This document shows, in pieces, positions 44,696 to 54,161 of a stretch of 64,000 bases of DNA. How positions within the stretch are numbered: position 1 is the first letter of the stretch; each line of letters opens with the position of its first letter. Made by a program: the position numbers and the translations under genes. The DNA is taken from positions 806,001 to 870,000 of the forward strand of contig NZ_BAABWS010000001.1 in NCBI RefSeq assembly GCF_040371945.1. Reading direction: 5' to 3'. Under the pieces are notes generated by a model. That model ran no database searches. It worked only from the letters and a program-made list of their open reading frames with translations, and had not been told where the DNA came from. Source of the stretch: Litorivita sp040371945. Lineage in GTDB: Bacteria > Pseudomonadota > Alphaproteobacteria > Rhodobacterales > Rhodobacteraceae.

Positions 44696-44872
44696 ATGAA
44701 GTCTATTTTTACACGTTTTTCCAAGCGCGAAGATGGCGCTGTCACCGTTGATTGGGTGGTGTTGACCGCCGCCGTCGTGGGCCTGATGGCTGGCGGCTAT
44801 TACTTGATGCGTCAAGGTGCAGTCGATCTTGCAGGTGGGACCGCCACCTATATGCAAAGCTGGACCTTCTGA
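44696..44872 (+). CDS. Flp-type pilin-like protein 2
   Basis: A 58-residue open frame that shares the core REDGAVTVDWVVLTAAVVGL with pilin 1 but has a different tail (YYLMRQGAVDLAGGTATYMQ, ending in WTF). It has the same Asp-for-Glu and Trp-for-Tyr variation after the processing Gly. GAGGT lies before the ATG. Its small size makes it easy to miss. It is either a second pilin subunit or a minor pseudopilin; the near-identical core and different tail suggest a paralogue pair. Confidence 0.82.
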   Translation: MKSIFTRFSKREDGAVTVDWVVLTAAVVGLMAGGYYLMRQGAVDLAGGTATYMQSWTF

Positions 44873-45260
44873 TCCAACTTTCGCCATACCAAAGGTAAGC
44901 GCCAACCCGGCCCTTGCTCACAATCCAAAGGCCCCGCTCGTTTTCGGGAGGCGCAGAACGCGCCGATCAGCCTTAGCCCGTTCCCCTTCGCGCCACATAG
45001 GGCGCGATATTTGTTTTGGTTATTACGATTACGCCTCCCTCGCCCCGCGCGCCGGAAGTTTTTTTACGCCCCGCGAAGATGGTCCAATCCGCCCTGCGAG
45101 GCCCTCTTCGTCACCAAATCATGAACAATTCACACCCCTTCCCAGATTTGGCCACATTTCTCGGGCAATCTCCCCCTAGAGCAGATTTGCGGCCAATGCG
45201 TCGCTCTGTGCGTTTGGGCCTGTTGGCACGCGCGCAGGAAACATACGAAAGGGAAATCAA
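44873..45260. other. Gap between pilin 2 and cpaB
   Basis: This 388-base stretch holds no credible gene. It probably contains the promoter of the cpaB-onward tad operon; a short AT-rich patch at about 45010-45030 is the best candidate site. AAAGGG stands just before cpaB. Confidence 0.4.
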
Positions 45261-46121
45261 ATGCGTATGGTCTTTGGACTGGTGCTGATCGTTGGCCTCG
45301 GGCTGGCCGGTTTTGCCACCTATATGGTCAAGAACTACGTGACCGCCTATCAAACCGCCCTCGCCCAAGAGCGCGCGATGAATGCCTCTGTCGCGAAAAT
45401 GATCGACATTTACGTGGCCGACAAACAGCTAAAATACGGCGATGTGATCAAGGAAGAAGACCTCCGCGTCGTCAAATTCCCAGAAAACGCCATGCCGGAA
45501 GGCACATTTACCAGCAAAGCCGCCTTCTTCCCCCAAGGCGAGAATGTGCTGCGCACCGCCTTGCGCACGATCGAGAAAAACGAAGCCATGAGCGCCGTGA
45601 AAGTCACCGAGCCGGGCGAGAGCGCGGGCCTGACGTCACAGCTTGAGCGCGGCAAACGCGCCTTTGCGATCAAGGTCGATGTCGCCTCGGGCGTGTCCGG
45701 CTTCTTGCGCCCTGGTGACCGCGTCGACGTCTATTGGACCGGCGCGATTGAAACAGGTGCACGAGGCGGCGATCGCGGCGACGTCACCAAATTGATCGAA
45801 GCGGGCATCAAGCTGATTGCCGTCGACCAAGACAGCAGCGGAGAAGCCTCCGAAACCATGATCGCGCGCACCGTCACCGTGGCCGCCACCCCACAGCAAG
45901 TCGCGGCCCTCGCGCAAGCGCAATCCTCGGGCCGTCTGTCGCTGTCCTTGGTGGGCAATGAGGACGACACCGTGGCCGAGGCCATCGAAGTCGACCAGCG
46001 CTCGCTTTTGGGCATCGAAGCGGCGCCGGTTGTCGTGCAGGCCGAGGAAGAGAAAGTCTGCACCATCCGCACACGCCGCGGCGCGGATGTGGTCGAAATT
46101 CCGATCCCCTGCACCAACTGA
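45261..46121 (+). CDS. cpaB: Flp pilus assembly protein CpaB/RcpC
   Basis: A 286-residue protein anchored by an N-terminal helix (about 3-25). It has a SAF domain (about 47-125; YVADKQLKYGDVIKEEDLRV) and the RcpC/CpaB domain (FAIKVDVASGVSGFLRPGDRVDVYW) that in Tad systems acts at the periplasmic face of the secretin. VTVAATPQQVAALAQAQSSG is a family hallmark. GAAAGGG precedes the ATG. It begins the core tad operon; the secretin gene follows 231 bases later. Confidence 0.93.
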   Translation: MRMVFGLVLIVGLGLAGFATYMVKNYVTAYQTALAQERAMNASVAKMIDIYVADKQLKYGDVIKEEDLRVVKFPENAMPEGTFTSKAAFFPQGENVLRTALRTIEKNEAMSAVKVTEPGESAGLTSQLERGKRAFAIKVDVASGVSGFLRPGDRVDVYWTGAIETGARGGDRGDVTKLIEAGIKLIAVDQDSSGEASETMIARTVTVAATPQQVAALAQAQSSGRLSLSLVGNEDDTVAEAIEVDQRSLLGIEAAPVVVQAEEEKVCTIRTRRGADVVEIPIPCTN

Positions 46122-46352
46122 TCGGCACATCACCTCCCGCTTCCCTTTGGGAGAGGGCAAGGGCGTTCCGCAAATCGGGGCGCCCTTGTCTATTGCAAAC
46201 GGGCAACGTCTTTGCAGCTGTTGCCACTTATCCACATAAACTCTCGCTGCGAAGCCTTTGATTCTTGCAATAAAAGCCAAGTTAACGCATGGTAGCGACA
46301 AAATCCGGGCAATAAGACCCGAAAATGAGGCGTGATCAGAAAGGCAGGTCAC

Positions 46353-47777
46353 ATGTATAAGAGCAGTTTCTTGAAAGCGGCCCTGATGGGCCTGACGTTG
46401 AGTTTTGGTGCCGCCGCTCCTATGGCCGAAGCCAAAAATCTCCATGTCGTGCAACGCGGTATGTCCTCTTCCTTGGACGTTCCGATGAACCGAGCCGTGG
46501 TCGTCGAAAGCGATGTCCCCTTTGCCGAGTTGAGCATCGCCAACCCCGCGATTGCCGATATTTCCTCGCTCTCGGATCGTTCGATCTATGTTTTGGGCAA
46601 ATCGCCCGGTTTGACCACTTTGACGCTGCTTGACGGCAACGGGCAATTGATCACCAACGTCGATGTCCGCGTGTCTGCCGATGTCAGCGAATTCAAAGAG
46701 CGCCTGCGCCAAATCCTGCCTGGCGAGAAGATCGAAGTGCGCACCGCCAATGACGGCATCGTTCTGTCGGGCACGGTCTCTTCGTCCGCGCGCCTGCAAC
46801 GGGCCCTTGATCTGGCGGAACGCTACGCGCCAGAGCGCGTTTCCAACTTGATGAGCGTGGGCGGCGTGCAGCAGGTCATGCTCAAGGTCCGTTTTGCCGA
46901 AATGCAGCGTAACGTCTCGAAATCGCTCAGCTCTTCGCTGGCGCTGAACGGGTCGATCTTTGGCGGCAACGTCGGCGTAAACGGCGGCAACGGCACCAAC
47001 AACAACTCCGGCGCGGCGGGCACATCGCTGGGCGGCAACATCCCCGCGACCAACGAAAACAACGGCGCGATGCTGTTCGGCTTTGACGCCGGCGCGGTCG
47101 AGGTCGGCATTTTGCTCGAAGCGCTCGAAACCAAGGGCGTTGTGCGCACCTTGGCCGAGCCGAACCTGACCGCCCTGTCGGGCCAAGAGGCGAAATTCCT
47201 CGCAGGCGGCGAATATCCGGTGCCCGTGGCGCAAGACAACGGCGCGATCACCGTGGAATTCAAACCCTTCGGCGTGGCGCTGAACTTTATCCCGCGTGTC
47301 GTTGACAGCGATTTGATCAACCTTGAGCTCAACGCCTCCGTCTCGGCGATTGATCCCAATAATGGCTTTGAAATCAACGCCTTCAAGATCGACGCCTTCA
47401 CCCGCCGCGAGACCTCGACCACGGTCGAGATGCGCGACGGCGAAAGCTTTGCCATCGCGGGCCTGTTGCAAGACGACTTCTTGGACGTGAACGGACAGAT
47501 CCCTTGGCTCGGCGATGTGCCGGTCTTGGGCGCATTGTTCCGCTCGGCCAACTACCAGCGCGAGCAGACCGAGCTTGTCATCATCGTGACCGCCCATCTT
47601 GTGACCCCGAAACGCGGCGAGGCCTTTGCACTGCCCACAGATCGGGTTAAACCTCCCACCGAGAAGGATTTGTTCCTCTTTGGCAAAGTCGCCAAGAGCC
47701 GCACCCCGACCCGCGGTGCTGCAGGAGAGGTTGCCAAACAGGACTTCAGCGGTTCTTATGGGTATGTGATGGATTGA
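46353..47777 (+). CDS. cpaC: Tad pilus secretin CpaC/RcpA
   Basis: The outer-membrane pore of the Tad pilus, 474 residues. It has a signal peptide (about 8-27), the pilus-secretin N domain (ERGMSSSLDVPMNRAVVVES-like, with IADISSLSDRSIYVLGKSPG), a BON-like middle part and the secretin domain (VEVGILLEALETKGVVRTLAEPNLTALSGQEAKFLAGGEYPVP; then VPVLGALFRS). A Gly/Asn-rich loop (about 205-245) is inserted before the pore. AGGCAGG precedes ATG 46353. It is followed within 4 bases by the OmpA-like gene. Confidence 0.94.
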   Translation: MYKSSFLKAALMGLTLSFGAAAPMAEAKNLHVVQRGMSSSLDVPMNRAVVVESDVPFAELSIANPAIADISSLSDRSIYVLGKSPGLTTLTLLDGNGQLITNVDVRVSADVSEFKERLRQILPGEKIEVRTANDGIVLSGTVSSSARLQRALDLAERYAPERVSNLMSVGGVQQVMLKVRFAEMQRNVSKSLSSSLALNGSIFGGNVGVNGGNGTNNNSGAAGTSLGGNIPATNENNGAMLFGFDAGAVEVGILLEALETKGVVRTLAEPNLTALSGQEAKFLAGGEYPVPVAQDNGAITVEFKPFGVALNFIPRVVDSDLINLELNASVSAIDPNNGFEINAFKIDAFTRRETSTTVEMRDGESFAIAGLLQDDFLDVNGQIPWLGDVPVLGALFRSANYQREQTELVIIVTAHLVTPKRGEAFALPTDRVKPPTEKDLFLFGKVAKSRTPTRGAAGEVAKQDFSGSYGYVMD

Positions 47778-47781
47778 TACG

Positions 47782-48447
47782 ATGCGTGGGCATATGAAAA
47801 AATATCTGGCAACAGCGGCTCTTACGGCCCTCGCCGCCTGCGGGCAAGGCTCGCAGGTCGCCAACACCTTTTATGGTGAGGCGGGCTTTGTCGCCGCCGC
47901 CGGACCTTTTGGCAACGCCACCATGAACAACACGATGATCATGTCGGGCGAGCGCAGCTACACTTACGAGCTCGCCTCCCGCTTTGCCGCAGAAGTGCTC
48001 ACAAACGTCAATTTCGCCTTTAACTCCTCACAGTTGGACGCTGGCGCCCGCGACACATTGCGCGAACAGGCGCAATGGATCCGCCAATTCCCCGAAGCGC
48101 GGTTCCGCGTTTACGGCCATACGGATGCGGTGGGATCGAACGCCTATAACAAATCTTTGGGTCTGCGCCGCGCTCAGGCTGTGGTCAGCTATCTGACCAG
48201 CCAGGGCATCTCGCGCAGCCGTCTGGAGGCCGTCGCCTCCTTTGGCGAGACGCAGCCGATTGTGGTGACCGAAGGCCGCGAGCGGCGCAACCGGCGCACC
48301 GTGACTGAAGTGTCTGGTTTCGTGAAAGACCACCCCTCGGTTCTCGACGGCCGCTACGCGGCGATCGTCTACCGCGAATATGTCAATTCGGGCGTTCCGC
48401 GCTCTGGCCTGACCGGCATCTCCGGCGATTCGTTCAAAACCGATTGA
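47782..48447 (+). CDS. OmpA-family lipoprotein of the Tad locus (RcpB-like)
   Basis: A 221-residue lipoprotein: signal peptide ending LAAC (Cys20 from the first Met) and a C-terminal OmpA domain (about 80-165; NVNFAFNSSQLDAGARDTL, GHTDAVGSNAYNKSLGLRRAQAVVSYL) that binds peptidoglycan. In alphaproteobacterial tad loci it sits in the rcpB position and likely supports the secretin at the wall. ATG 47782 or the next ATG at 47794 could be the start; both leave a good lipobox. A strong terminator follows, so tadZ has its own promoter. Confidence 0.9.
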   Translation: MRGHMKKYLATAALTALAACGQGSQVANTFYGEAGFVAAAGPFGNATMNNTMIMSGERSYTYELASRFAAEVLTNVNFAFNSSQLDAGARDTLREQAQWIRQFPEARFRVYGHTDAVGSNAYNKSLGLRRAQAVVSYLTSQGISRSRLEAVASFGETQPIVVTEGRERRNRRTVTEVSGFVKDHPSVLDGRYAAIVYREYVNSGVPRSGLTGISGDSFKTD

Positions 48448-48482
48448 TCCGCGGCCCTGCCCCAAAGCGGCAAGACCTCTAC

Positions 48483-48514
48483 AAAACCGCCGGAGCATCG
48501 CCTCCGGCGGTTTT
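48483..48514 (+). terminator. Strong intrinsic terminator after the OmpA-like gene
   Basis: AAAACCGCCGGAG (48483-48495) pairs perfectly with CTCCGGCGGTTTT (48502-48514) around CATCGC; the T-run is part of the stem. It splits the tad locus into two transcription blocks. Confidence 0.85.
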
Positions 48515-48899
48515 CGTTTGAGCGCCGCTTTGTGTTCACGCATATGGATCACCCGGCGGGCCTATTGCCCCCCGCAAAGCGCCGCAAAACCGCCCTTCGC
48601 CTCGGCAGACCACACTCAGCGATCAAGAAAACCGAATAAAAGCAACGCGATAGCAAAAACCCCATCCATGGGCGCGCGATTCAGCAAGAGCTTAACTCTG
48701 TCTCAATAAACCAAACAAAGGCAGTATTCTGGCCCAAATGTTGCCCAGATTGGCGGCAATTCTAACGTCAATGGGAGTAGTGCGTCCGATGCGAGTCGGA
48801 TGCAGGCCAGCGCAGGACAGTGTCGCAACCGGAGGATCGAGCCCTTCGCTGCGGCGCATAAGAAACCTGCTGGGCCTGATTTGAAAAAGGACTGAGGCT
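48515..48899. other. Gap upstream of tadZ
   Basis: This is about 385 bases without a credible gene. An imperfect repeat TTGCC-N9-GGCAA lies near 48739-48757, possibly an operator for the second tad block. The ribosome-binding site AAGGACTGAGG is directly before tadZ. Confidence 0.4.
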
Positions 48900-50135
48900 A
48901 TGACGAGTACAGCAACACTACAATCGGATCCGCATCCGTTGAAGGCCTGCACAATCAGCCGTGATGTGCAAAACTTCGACCTGCTGATCGAGGACATGGA
49001 AACGGCTTTGGGTGAAAGCTGGGGCGATCTGGGGTTTGGCGAGGCTTTGGCCTTCTTCAGCCAACCGGAGGCCGCCGATCTTGAATTTGTCGCCCTTGCC
49101 ATCGATGACAGCGACGAGGGCAAGCTGGTGATGCTCGGCGAAATTATCGCCGCCGCCCGCGCCCATAAAATCAAGGTCATCCTCATCGCCGAGGACGTCA
49201 GCCCCGCCGCTTTGCACCAATTGCTGCGCCAAGGCGCGGATGAATTTGTCCCCTATCCTTTGCCCGAGGGCGAATTGGCCGCAGCGATCGAACGCCTGCA
49301 AGCCCCGCCCCCCGCGCCCGTCGAAGCCCCTTTGAAACCCAAAGCGTCGAGCGGCGATCATGACGGGGTGATCCTCGCCGTGCACGGATTGGCAGGCGGC
49401 ACCGGCGCGACCACTTTGGCCGTGAACCTCGCGTGGGAGCTGGCCTCTCTGGGCAAGGACAACGCGCCGAAGGTCTGCCTGATTGATCTCGATCTGCAAT
49501 TCGGGGCGGTGTCGACCTTCCTCGACCTGCCCTGCCGCGAGGCGGTCTATGAAATGCTCTCGGACACCGAATCGATGGATTCGGATGTCTTCAACTCGGC
49601 GCTCTTGTCCTTCGAGGACCGGTTGCAGGTGCTCACCGCGCCCTCGGATATGCTGCCGCTGGATCTGGTCACCGCCGACGACATCAACCGCGTGCTGGAA
49701 ATGGCGCGGCAGAATTTCGACTACGTCGTCATCGACATGCCCAAGACCCTCGTGCAGTGGAGTGAGGCCGTGCTGCATGCCGCCCATGTCTACTTCTGCA
49801 CCACAGAGCTCGACATGCGCTCGGCCCAGAACACATTGCGCTTCAAACGCGCGCTTATGGCCGAAGACCTGCCGGTCGAGCGCCTGCGCTTTTGCCTCAA
49901 CCGCGCGCCGAAATTCACCGATCTGAACGGCAAGGCCCGCGTCAAACGCATGGCCGAAAGCCTTGAGGTCAGCTTTGAATTGCAATTGCCCGATGGCGGC
50001 AAACCCGTCGCACAGGGCACGGATCACGGCCTGCCTTTGGCAAGTTCGACACCGAAGAACCCGCTGCGCAAGGAAATCGCCAAACTGGCGCAATCGCTGC
50101 ATGAGCTTGGTCAAACCGAAGCCGCCGCGGCGTAA
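48900..50135 (+). CDS. cpaE: Tad pilus ATPase-like localisation protein TadZ/CpaE
   Basis: A 411-residue MinD/ParA-related protein that sets the polar site of Tad assembly. The N-terminal receiver-like domain spans about 20-135. The P-loop region reads GLAGGTGATTLAVNLAWEL, so the Lys of the deviant Walker A motif (K-G-G-x-G-K-T) is replaced in both positions; such atypical motifs are known in TadZ proteins and go with weak or no ATP hydrolysis. VCLIDLDLQFGAVSTFLDL and VVIDMPKTL are the remaining ATPase motifs. tadA follows after 19 bases. Confidence 0.92.
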   Translation: MTSTATLQSDPHPLKACTISRDVQNFDLLIEDMETALGESWGDLGFGEALAFFSQPEAADLEFVALAIDDSDEGKLVMLGEIIAAARAHKIKVILIAEDVSPAALHQLLRQGADEFVPYPLPEGELAAAIERLQAPPPAPVEAPLKPKASSGDHDGVILAVHGLAGGTGATTLAVNLAWELASLGKDNAPKVCLIDLDLQFGAVSTFLDLPCREAVYEMLSDTESMDSDVFNSALLSFEDRLQVLTAPSDMLPLDLVTADDINRVLEMARQNFDYVVIDMPKTLVQWSEAVLHAAHVYFCTTELDMRSAQNTLRFKRALMAEDLPVERLRFCLNRAPKFTDLNGKARVKRMAESLEVSFELQLPDGGKPVAQGTDHGLPLASSTPKNPLRKEIAKLAQSLHELGQTEAAAA

Positions 50136-50154
50136 GAAAGAGAAAGTTATATAG

Positions 50155-51588
50155 ATGTTCTCGCGTTACAAAAAAGACGGAACCGCCAGCCCCGCCGCCA
50201 AACCGGTTGCGGCGGCTCCGCCCCCCAAAACCGCCCCCGTCGAGCAAGCCGCCTCCATGCGCCGCCCGATGCCGGTGGCCGCCCGCGTGGCGCCCGCCGA
50301 CAAAGAGCTTAAACGCAAGGAGCGGATGGGCGAGGTCAAATTGGACCTGCATCGCGAATTGCTCGACAACCTCAACCTTGCCGCTCTGGACAAGGCCAGC
50401 GAGGCTGAATTGCGCGGCGAAATCAACGCCATTGCCGCCGAATACCTTGAGGCGCAAAGCATCGTGTTGAACCGCGACGAGCGCACCCAGCTGACCAAAG
50501 AGCTATACGACGAAGTGCGCGGCCTTGGCCCGCTTGAAACCTTGCTGCAAGACGACACGGTGAACGATATTCTCGTCAACGGCCCGCAGCAGATTTTCGT
50601 CGAACGCGCCGGTAAGCTGGAGCTGAGCGATGTGACCTTCAAGGATGAAAAGCACCTGCTGCGGATCATCGACAAGATCGTATCGGCCGTGGGCCGCCGC
50701 GTTGACGAAAGCAACCCCTACGTCGATGCGCGCTTGCAAGACGGCTCGCGTTTCAATGCCATGGTGCCGCCGGTGGCGGTGGACGGCTCGCTGGTCTCGA
50801 TCCGGAAATTCAAGAAGGACAAGCTCGGGATTGACGATCTGGTCAAATTCGGGGCCTTCACCGAGGAAATGGCCGCCTATCTTCAGGCCGCTGTCGCCAC
50901 GCGTCTCAATGTGATCGTGTCGGGCGGGACGGGCTCGGGTAAAACCACCACGCTCAACGCCCTGTCGTCTTTCATCGACAATGCCGAACGCATCCTGACC
51001 ATCGAGGATACGGCGGAACTTCAATTGCAACAGATCCACGTGGGCCGCATGGAATCGCGCCCGCCCAACGTCGAAGGCAAGGGCGAGGTCAGCCCGCGCG
51101 ATTGTTTGAAAAACGCGCTGCGGATGCGTCCGGACCGGATCATCGTCGGGGAAACCCGCGGCGAGGAAGTCATCGACATGCTTCAGGCCATGAACACCGG
51201 CCACGACGGATCGATGACCACCATCCACGCCAACAACCCGCGCGACGGGATCTCGCGTCTGGAAAACATGATTGCCATGGCGGGGATCGAAATGCCCCTC
51301 AAAGCCGTGCGCAGCCAGATTTCCTCGGCTGTGAACCTGATCGTGCAGGCCTCGCGTTTGCAAGACGGCTCGCGCCGCATGACCTCGATCACCGAGATCA
51401 CCGGCATGGAGGGTGACGTGATTTCGATGCAGGAGATTTTCCGCTTCCAACGTGTCGGCCTGACGCCGGACAACAAGATCATCGGTCACTTCACCGCAAC
51501 CGGCGTGCGTTCGCATTTCTCCGAACGCTTCCGGATGTGGGGCTATGATCTGCCCCCTGCCATTTTTGAACCCATCGCTGCGGAGTAA
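50155..51588 (+). CDS. cpaF: Tad secretion ATPase TadA/CpaF
   Basis: The hexameric motor for pilus extension and retraction. The 477-residue protein has an N-terminal linker rich in Ala/Pro (about 1-55), an N-domain, and the ATPase core with Walker A GGTGSGKTT (about 260-268), the Asp box TIEDTAELQLQQ, Walker B RPDRIIVGETRG and the His box TGHDGSMTTIHANNPRD, all intact. It is followed 5 bases later by tadB. Length and motifs are normal. Confidence 0.95.
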   Translation: MFSRYKKDGTASPAAKPVAAAPPPKTAPVEQAASMRRPMPVAARVAPADKELKRKERMGEVKLDLHRELLDNLNLAALDKASEAELRGEINAIAAEYLEAQSIVLNRDERTQLTKELYDEVRGLGPLETLLQDDTVNDILVNGPQQIFVERAGKLELSDVTFKDEKHLLRIIDKIVSAVGRRVDESNPYVDARLQDGSRFNAMVPPVAVDGSLVSIRKFKKDKLGIDDLVKFGAFTEEMAAYLQAAVATRLNVIVSGGTGSGKTTTLNALSSFIDNAERILTIEDTAELQLQQIHVGRMESRPPNVEGKGEVSPRDCLKNALRMRPDRIIVGETRGEEVIDMLQAMNTGHDGSMTTIHANNPRDGISRLENMIAMAGIEMPLKAVRSQISSAVNLIVQASRLQDGSRRMTSITEITGMEGDVISMQEIFRFQRVGLTPDNKIIGHFTATGVRSHFSERFRMWGYDLPPAIFEPIAAE

Positions 51589-51593
51589 CCACA

Positions 51594-52562
51594 ATGGTCA
51601 TCAGCTCAGCCCCCATTATCTATGCGCTCATCTTTCTGGGCGTGCTGGCGCTCGTCGAAGGCCTGTATCTGACGGTTTTCGGCAAATCCATCAGCCTCAA
51701 CAACCGCGTCAATCGCCGTCTCGAAATGATCGAGAAGGGCAACCGGCGCGAAGAGGTCATGGCCAAGCTGCGCAAAGAGATGAACCAGCACGGCAAAAAC
51801 CGCACGATCCCGCTTTATTCACTGCTCGCGGATAAAGCGCAAAAGGCGGCCATCGCCTTTACACCCAAGCAATTGATGTTGGTGATGGCCGGCCTTTCGG
51901 TGGTGGCCTTCCTTGGCATGACCATCGGCACCGAAACCTCGGTGCCCGTGCGCGCGCTGGTCGGCGTCGGCATGGGGGTCGGCGGTGTCTATATGTGGGT
52001 CTCGATGAAGGCCAACAAACGCATTTCGATGATCGAAGAGCAATTGCCCGATGCGGTCGAGCTTATGGTGCGCTCCTTGCGCGTGGGGCACCCGTTTTCC
52101 TCGGCCATTTCCATCGTGGCCAAAGAGGTCGGTGATCCTTTGGCCTCCGAATTCGGCTTTATCGCGGATGAGGCCGCCTATGGCCGCGACATGGGCGAGG
52201 CGCTCAAGGATATGGCCGAACGCATCGACATGCAGGATTTGCGCTTCCTTGCGGTGGCCGTGACCATTCAACAGCAATCGGGTGGTAACTTGGCCGAGAT
52301 CCTCGCCGGTCTGGCCAAGGTGATCCGCGCCCGCTTCCGCCTCTTCCGCCGCGTGAAAGCGATCACCGCCGAGGCGAAATGGTCGGGCAAATTCCTGTCG
52401 GCCTTCCCGATCGTCGCTCTGATCGTGATCAACATTCTCGACCCGCATTACTATGACGACGTCAAGGACCACGCGCTGTTCATTCCGGCCTGTCTGGCGG
52501 TCGGGGGCTTTTTGGCCACCAACCTGTTCGTCATGCGCATGCTCGTTAACATCAAAGTCTAA
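51594..52562 (+). CDS. tadB: Tad inner-membrane platform protein TadB
   Basis: A 322-residue GspF-like membrane protein with about four transmembrane segments: one at the N-terminus (6-26), two near 95-140 and two at the end. The T2SSF domain (about 160-285; LPDAVELMVRSLRVGHPFSSAISIVAKEVGDPLASEF) is clear. With TadC it forms the base on which TadA acts. It lies between tadA and tadC with 5- and 12-base gaps. Confidence 0.94.
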   Translation: MVISSAPIIYALIFLGVLALVEGLYLTVFGKSISLNNRVNRRLEMIEKGNRREEVMAKLRKEMNQHGKNRTIPLYSLLADKAQKAAIAFTPKQLMLVMAGLSVVAFLGMTIGTETSVPVRALVGVGMGVGGVYMWVSMKANKRISMIEEQLPDAVELMVRSLRVGHPFSSAISIVAKEVGDPLASEFGFIADEAAYGRDMGEALKDMAERIDMQDLRFLAVAVTIQQQSGGNLAEILAGLAKVIRARFRLFRRVKAITAEAKWSGKFLSAFPIVALIVINILDPHYYDDVKDHALFIPACLAVGGFLATNLFVMRMLVNIKV

Positions 52563-52574
52563 GGAACCGAAATC

Positions 52575-53558
52575 ATGGAGATTCTTGCCCCGATCAACGA
52601 GCTGCTCGTCGCTCAATTCGGTGAATTCGGCCCCTTGATGGCGGTCGGGTTTGTCGGGCTGGTGATGATCATCATCACCCTTCCGGTGATGCTCAACAAA
52701 AAGGCCGACCCTCTGGACCGGCTCAAGGCGCAAAAGGTTTCGGCCAAATCCGCCAAGGCCGACGAACGCCTGCGTGTGGACAGCCGCAACCAAAAGCTTG
52801 ACCGTTATGCCTCCTTTTTGGAGCCCAAATCCGAAGAGGAATATTCTGCGGTCCGGCTCAAGCTGATCCGCGCGGGCTATCGCTCCAAGGACGCGGTGCG
52901 CTATTTCCACTTTGCGCAATTCGCGCTTGGGCTGGGCTTTTTGATCGCCGGCGTCGCCTATTATATCGCCACCAAATCGGGCGGCGAAACCAACACCCAG
53001 CAGATGGCGATGTATATCCTCGGCCCTGGCGGCTTGGGCTATATGCTTCCGAAATACTGGATCACCAAACGCGTGCAGACGCGCCAAGAAGAGATCACCA
53101 ACGGCTTTCCTGACTCGCTCGATATGATGCTGGTTTGCGTGGAGGCTGGTCAATCGCTCGACCAGTCGATCAACCGCGTGGCGGGCGAATTGCGCGCCTC
53201 CTACCCTTCATTGGCCGATGAATTTCAAATGGTCGCCCATGAGATGAAGGCCGGTAAGGACAAGATCAGCGTTTTGGGTGATATGTCCGAGCGTTGCGGC
53301 GTCCAAGACGTCAGCTCCTTTGTCACCGTGCTCGTGCAATCGGCCACCTTCGGCACCTCGATCTCCGATGCGCTTCGGGTTTACGCTGGGGAAATGCGTG
53401 ACAAACGCGTGATGCGCGCCGAAGAGGCCGCAAACAAGTTGCCTACGAAGATGACACTTGCCACAATGATGTTCACGGTGCCGCCGCTTTTGATCATTCT
53501 GGTCGGCCCGTCCGTGCAAGGGATTACCCAGATGGGCAACATGGGAGGCCTGCAATAG
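52575..53558 (+). CDS. tadC: Tad inner-membrane platform protein TadC
   Basis: A 327-residue partner of TadB with the same T2SSF domain at the C-terminal half (FPDSLDMMLVCVEAGQSLDQSINRVAGEL, then the KLPTKMTLATMMFTVPPLLIILVGPS segment) and two upstream transmembrane segments. The stop is directly followed by the TPR lipoprotein ATG with no gap. Confidence 0.94.
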   Translation: MEILAPINELLVAQFGEFGPLMAVGFVGLVMIIITLPVMLNKKADPLDRLKAQKVSAKSAKADERLRVDSRNQKLDRYASFLEPKSEEEYSAVRLKLIRAGYRSKDAVRYFHFAQFALGLGFLIAGVAYYIATKSGGETNTQQMAMYILGPGGLGYMLPKYWITKRVQTRQEEITNGFPDSLDMMLVCVEAGQSLDQSINRVAGELRASYPSLADEFQMVAHEMKAGKDKISVLGDMSERCGVQDVSSFVTVLVQSATFGTSISDALRVYAGEMRDKRVMRAEEAANKLPTKMTLATMMFTVPPLLIILVGPSVQGITQMGNMGGLQ

Positions 53559-54128
53559 ATGCAGCCCGCAAGACCGGCGCGCCGATGGGCGCTGCTGCTC
53601 ACAGTGATACCGTTTCTGGCCGCTTGCTCCGCAGGCGGCCTTAACGCGCCGCGCGGTGCCTTTGCCCCTGGTCTGGCCGACGCCGAACCGGTGGATGGAT
53701 TGCTTGTCGGGCACCGGTTGATGGAGGCGGGCGAATATGAGCTGGCGCTCGATGCGTTCACCCGCGCCGCCGCGCGCGAGGGGCTGACCGTGGACACGCT
53801 TTCGGCGCTTGGCACCGCCAATCTCGGCCTTGGCCGTTTGGGACAGGCCGAGAGCCTGCTGCGCCGCGCCATCAAGACCGACGAAGCCAGCCCCGAGGCA
53901 TGGAACAACCTTGGCGTTGTGCTCATGGAACGGGGTAAGGCCCCCGAGGCCGCCAAGATCCTCGAGCGCGCCTATGCGCTTGATAATGGCCAAAGTGACT
54001 CAATTCGTGATAATTTACGCTTGGCACTCGCAAAAACGGAAAATCCGTCATATGATGAGGACCAAGAACAAGACTACAAACTGGTCCGGCGGGGCAGTAG
54101 CACCTACCTTATCCGCTCAATCCAGTGA
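53559..54128 (+). CDS. TPR-repeat lipoprotein (TadD-like) 1
   Basis: A 189-residue predicted lipoprotein: signal peptide with lipobox FLAAC (Cys23) and at least two tetratricopeptide repeats (about 55-130; ALDAFTRAAAREGLTVDTLSALGTANLGLGRLGQAESLLRRAI). It occupies the TadD slot right behind tadC. TadD-type pilotins help the secretin assemble; here two TPR proteins follow each other, so roles may be split. The tail (DEDQEQDYKLVRRGSSTYLIR) lies outside the repeats. Confidence 0.88.
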   Translation: MQPARPARRWALLLTVIPFLAACSAGGLNAPRGAFAPGLADAEPVDGLLVGHRLMEAGEYELALDAFTRAAAREGLTVDTLSALGTANLGLGRLGQAESLLRRAIKTDEASPEAWNNLGVVLMERGKAPEAAKILERAYALDNGQSDSIRDNLRLALAKTENPSYDEDQEQDYKLVRRGSSTYLIRSIQ

Positions 54129-54161
54129 TCTGAGGCGAAGGCAGTAAAAGGACGCAGCAAA

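Noticed and set aside
45636..47867. A 743-codon frame antisense to cpaB-cpaC
   Set aside because: No family resemblance; the sense strand carries clear CpaB and secretin domains.
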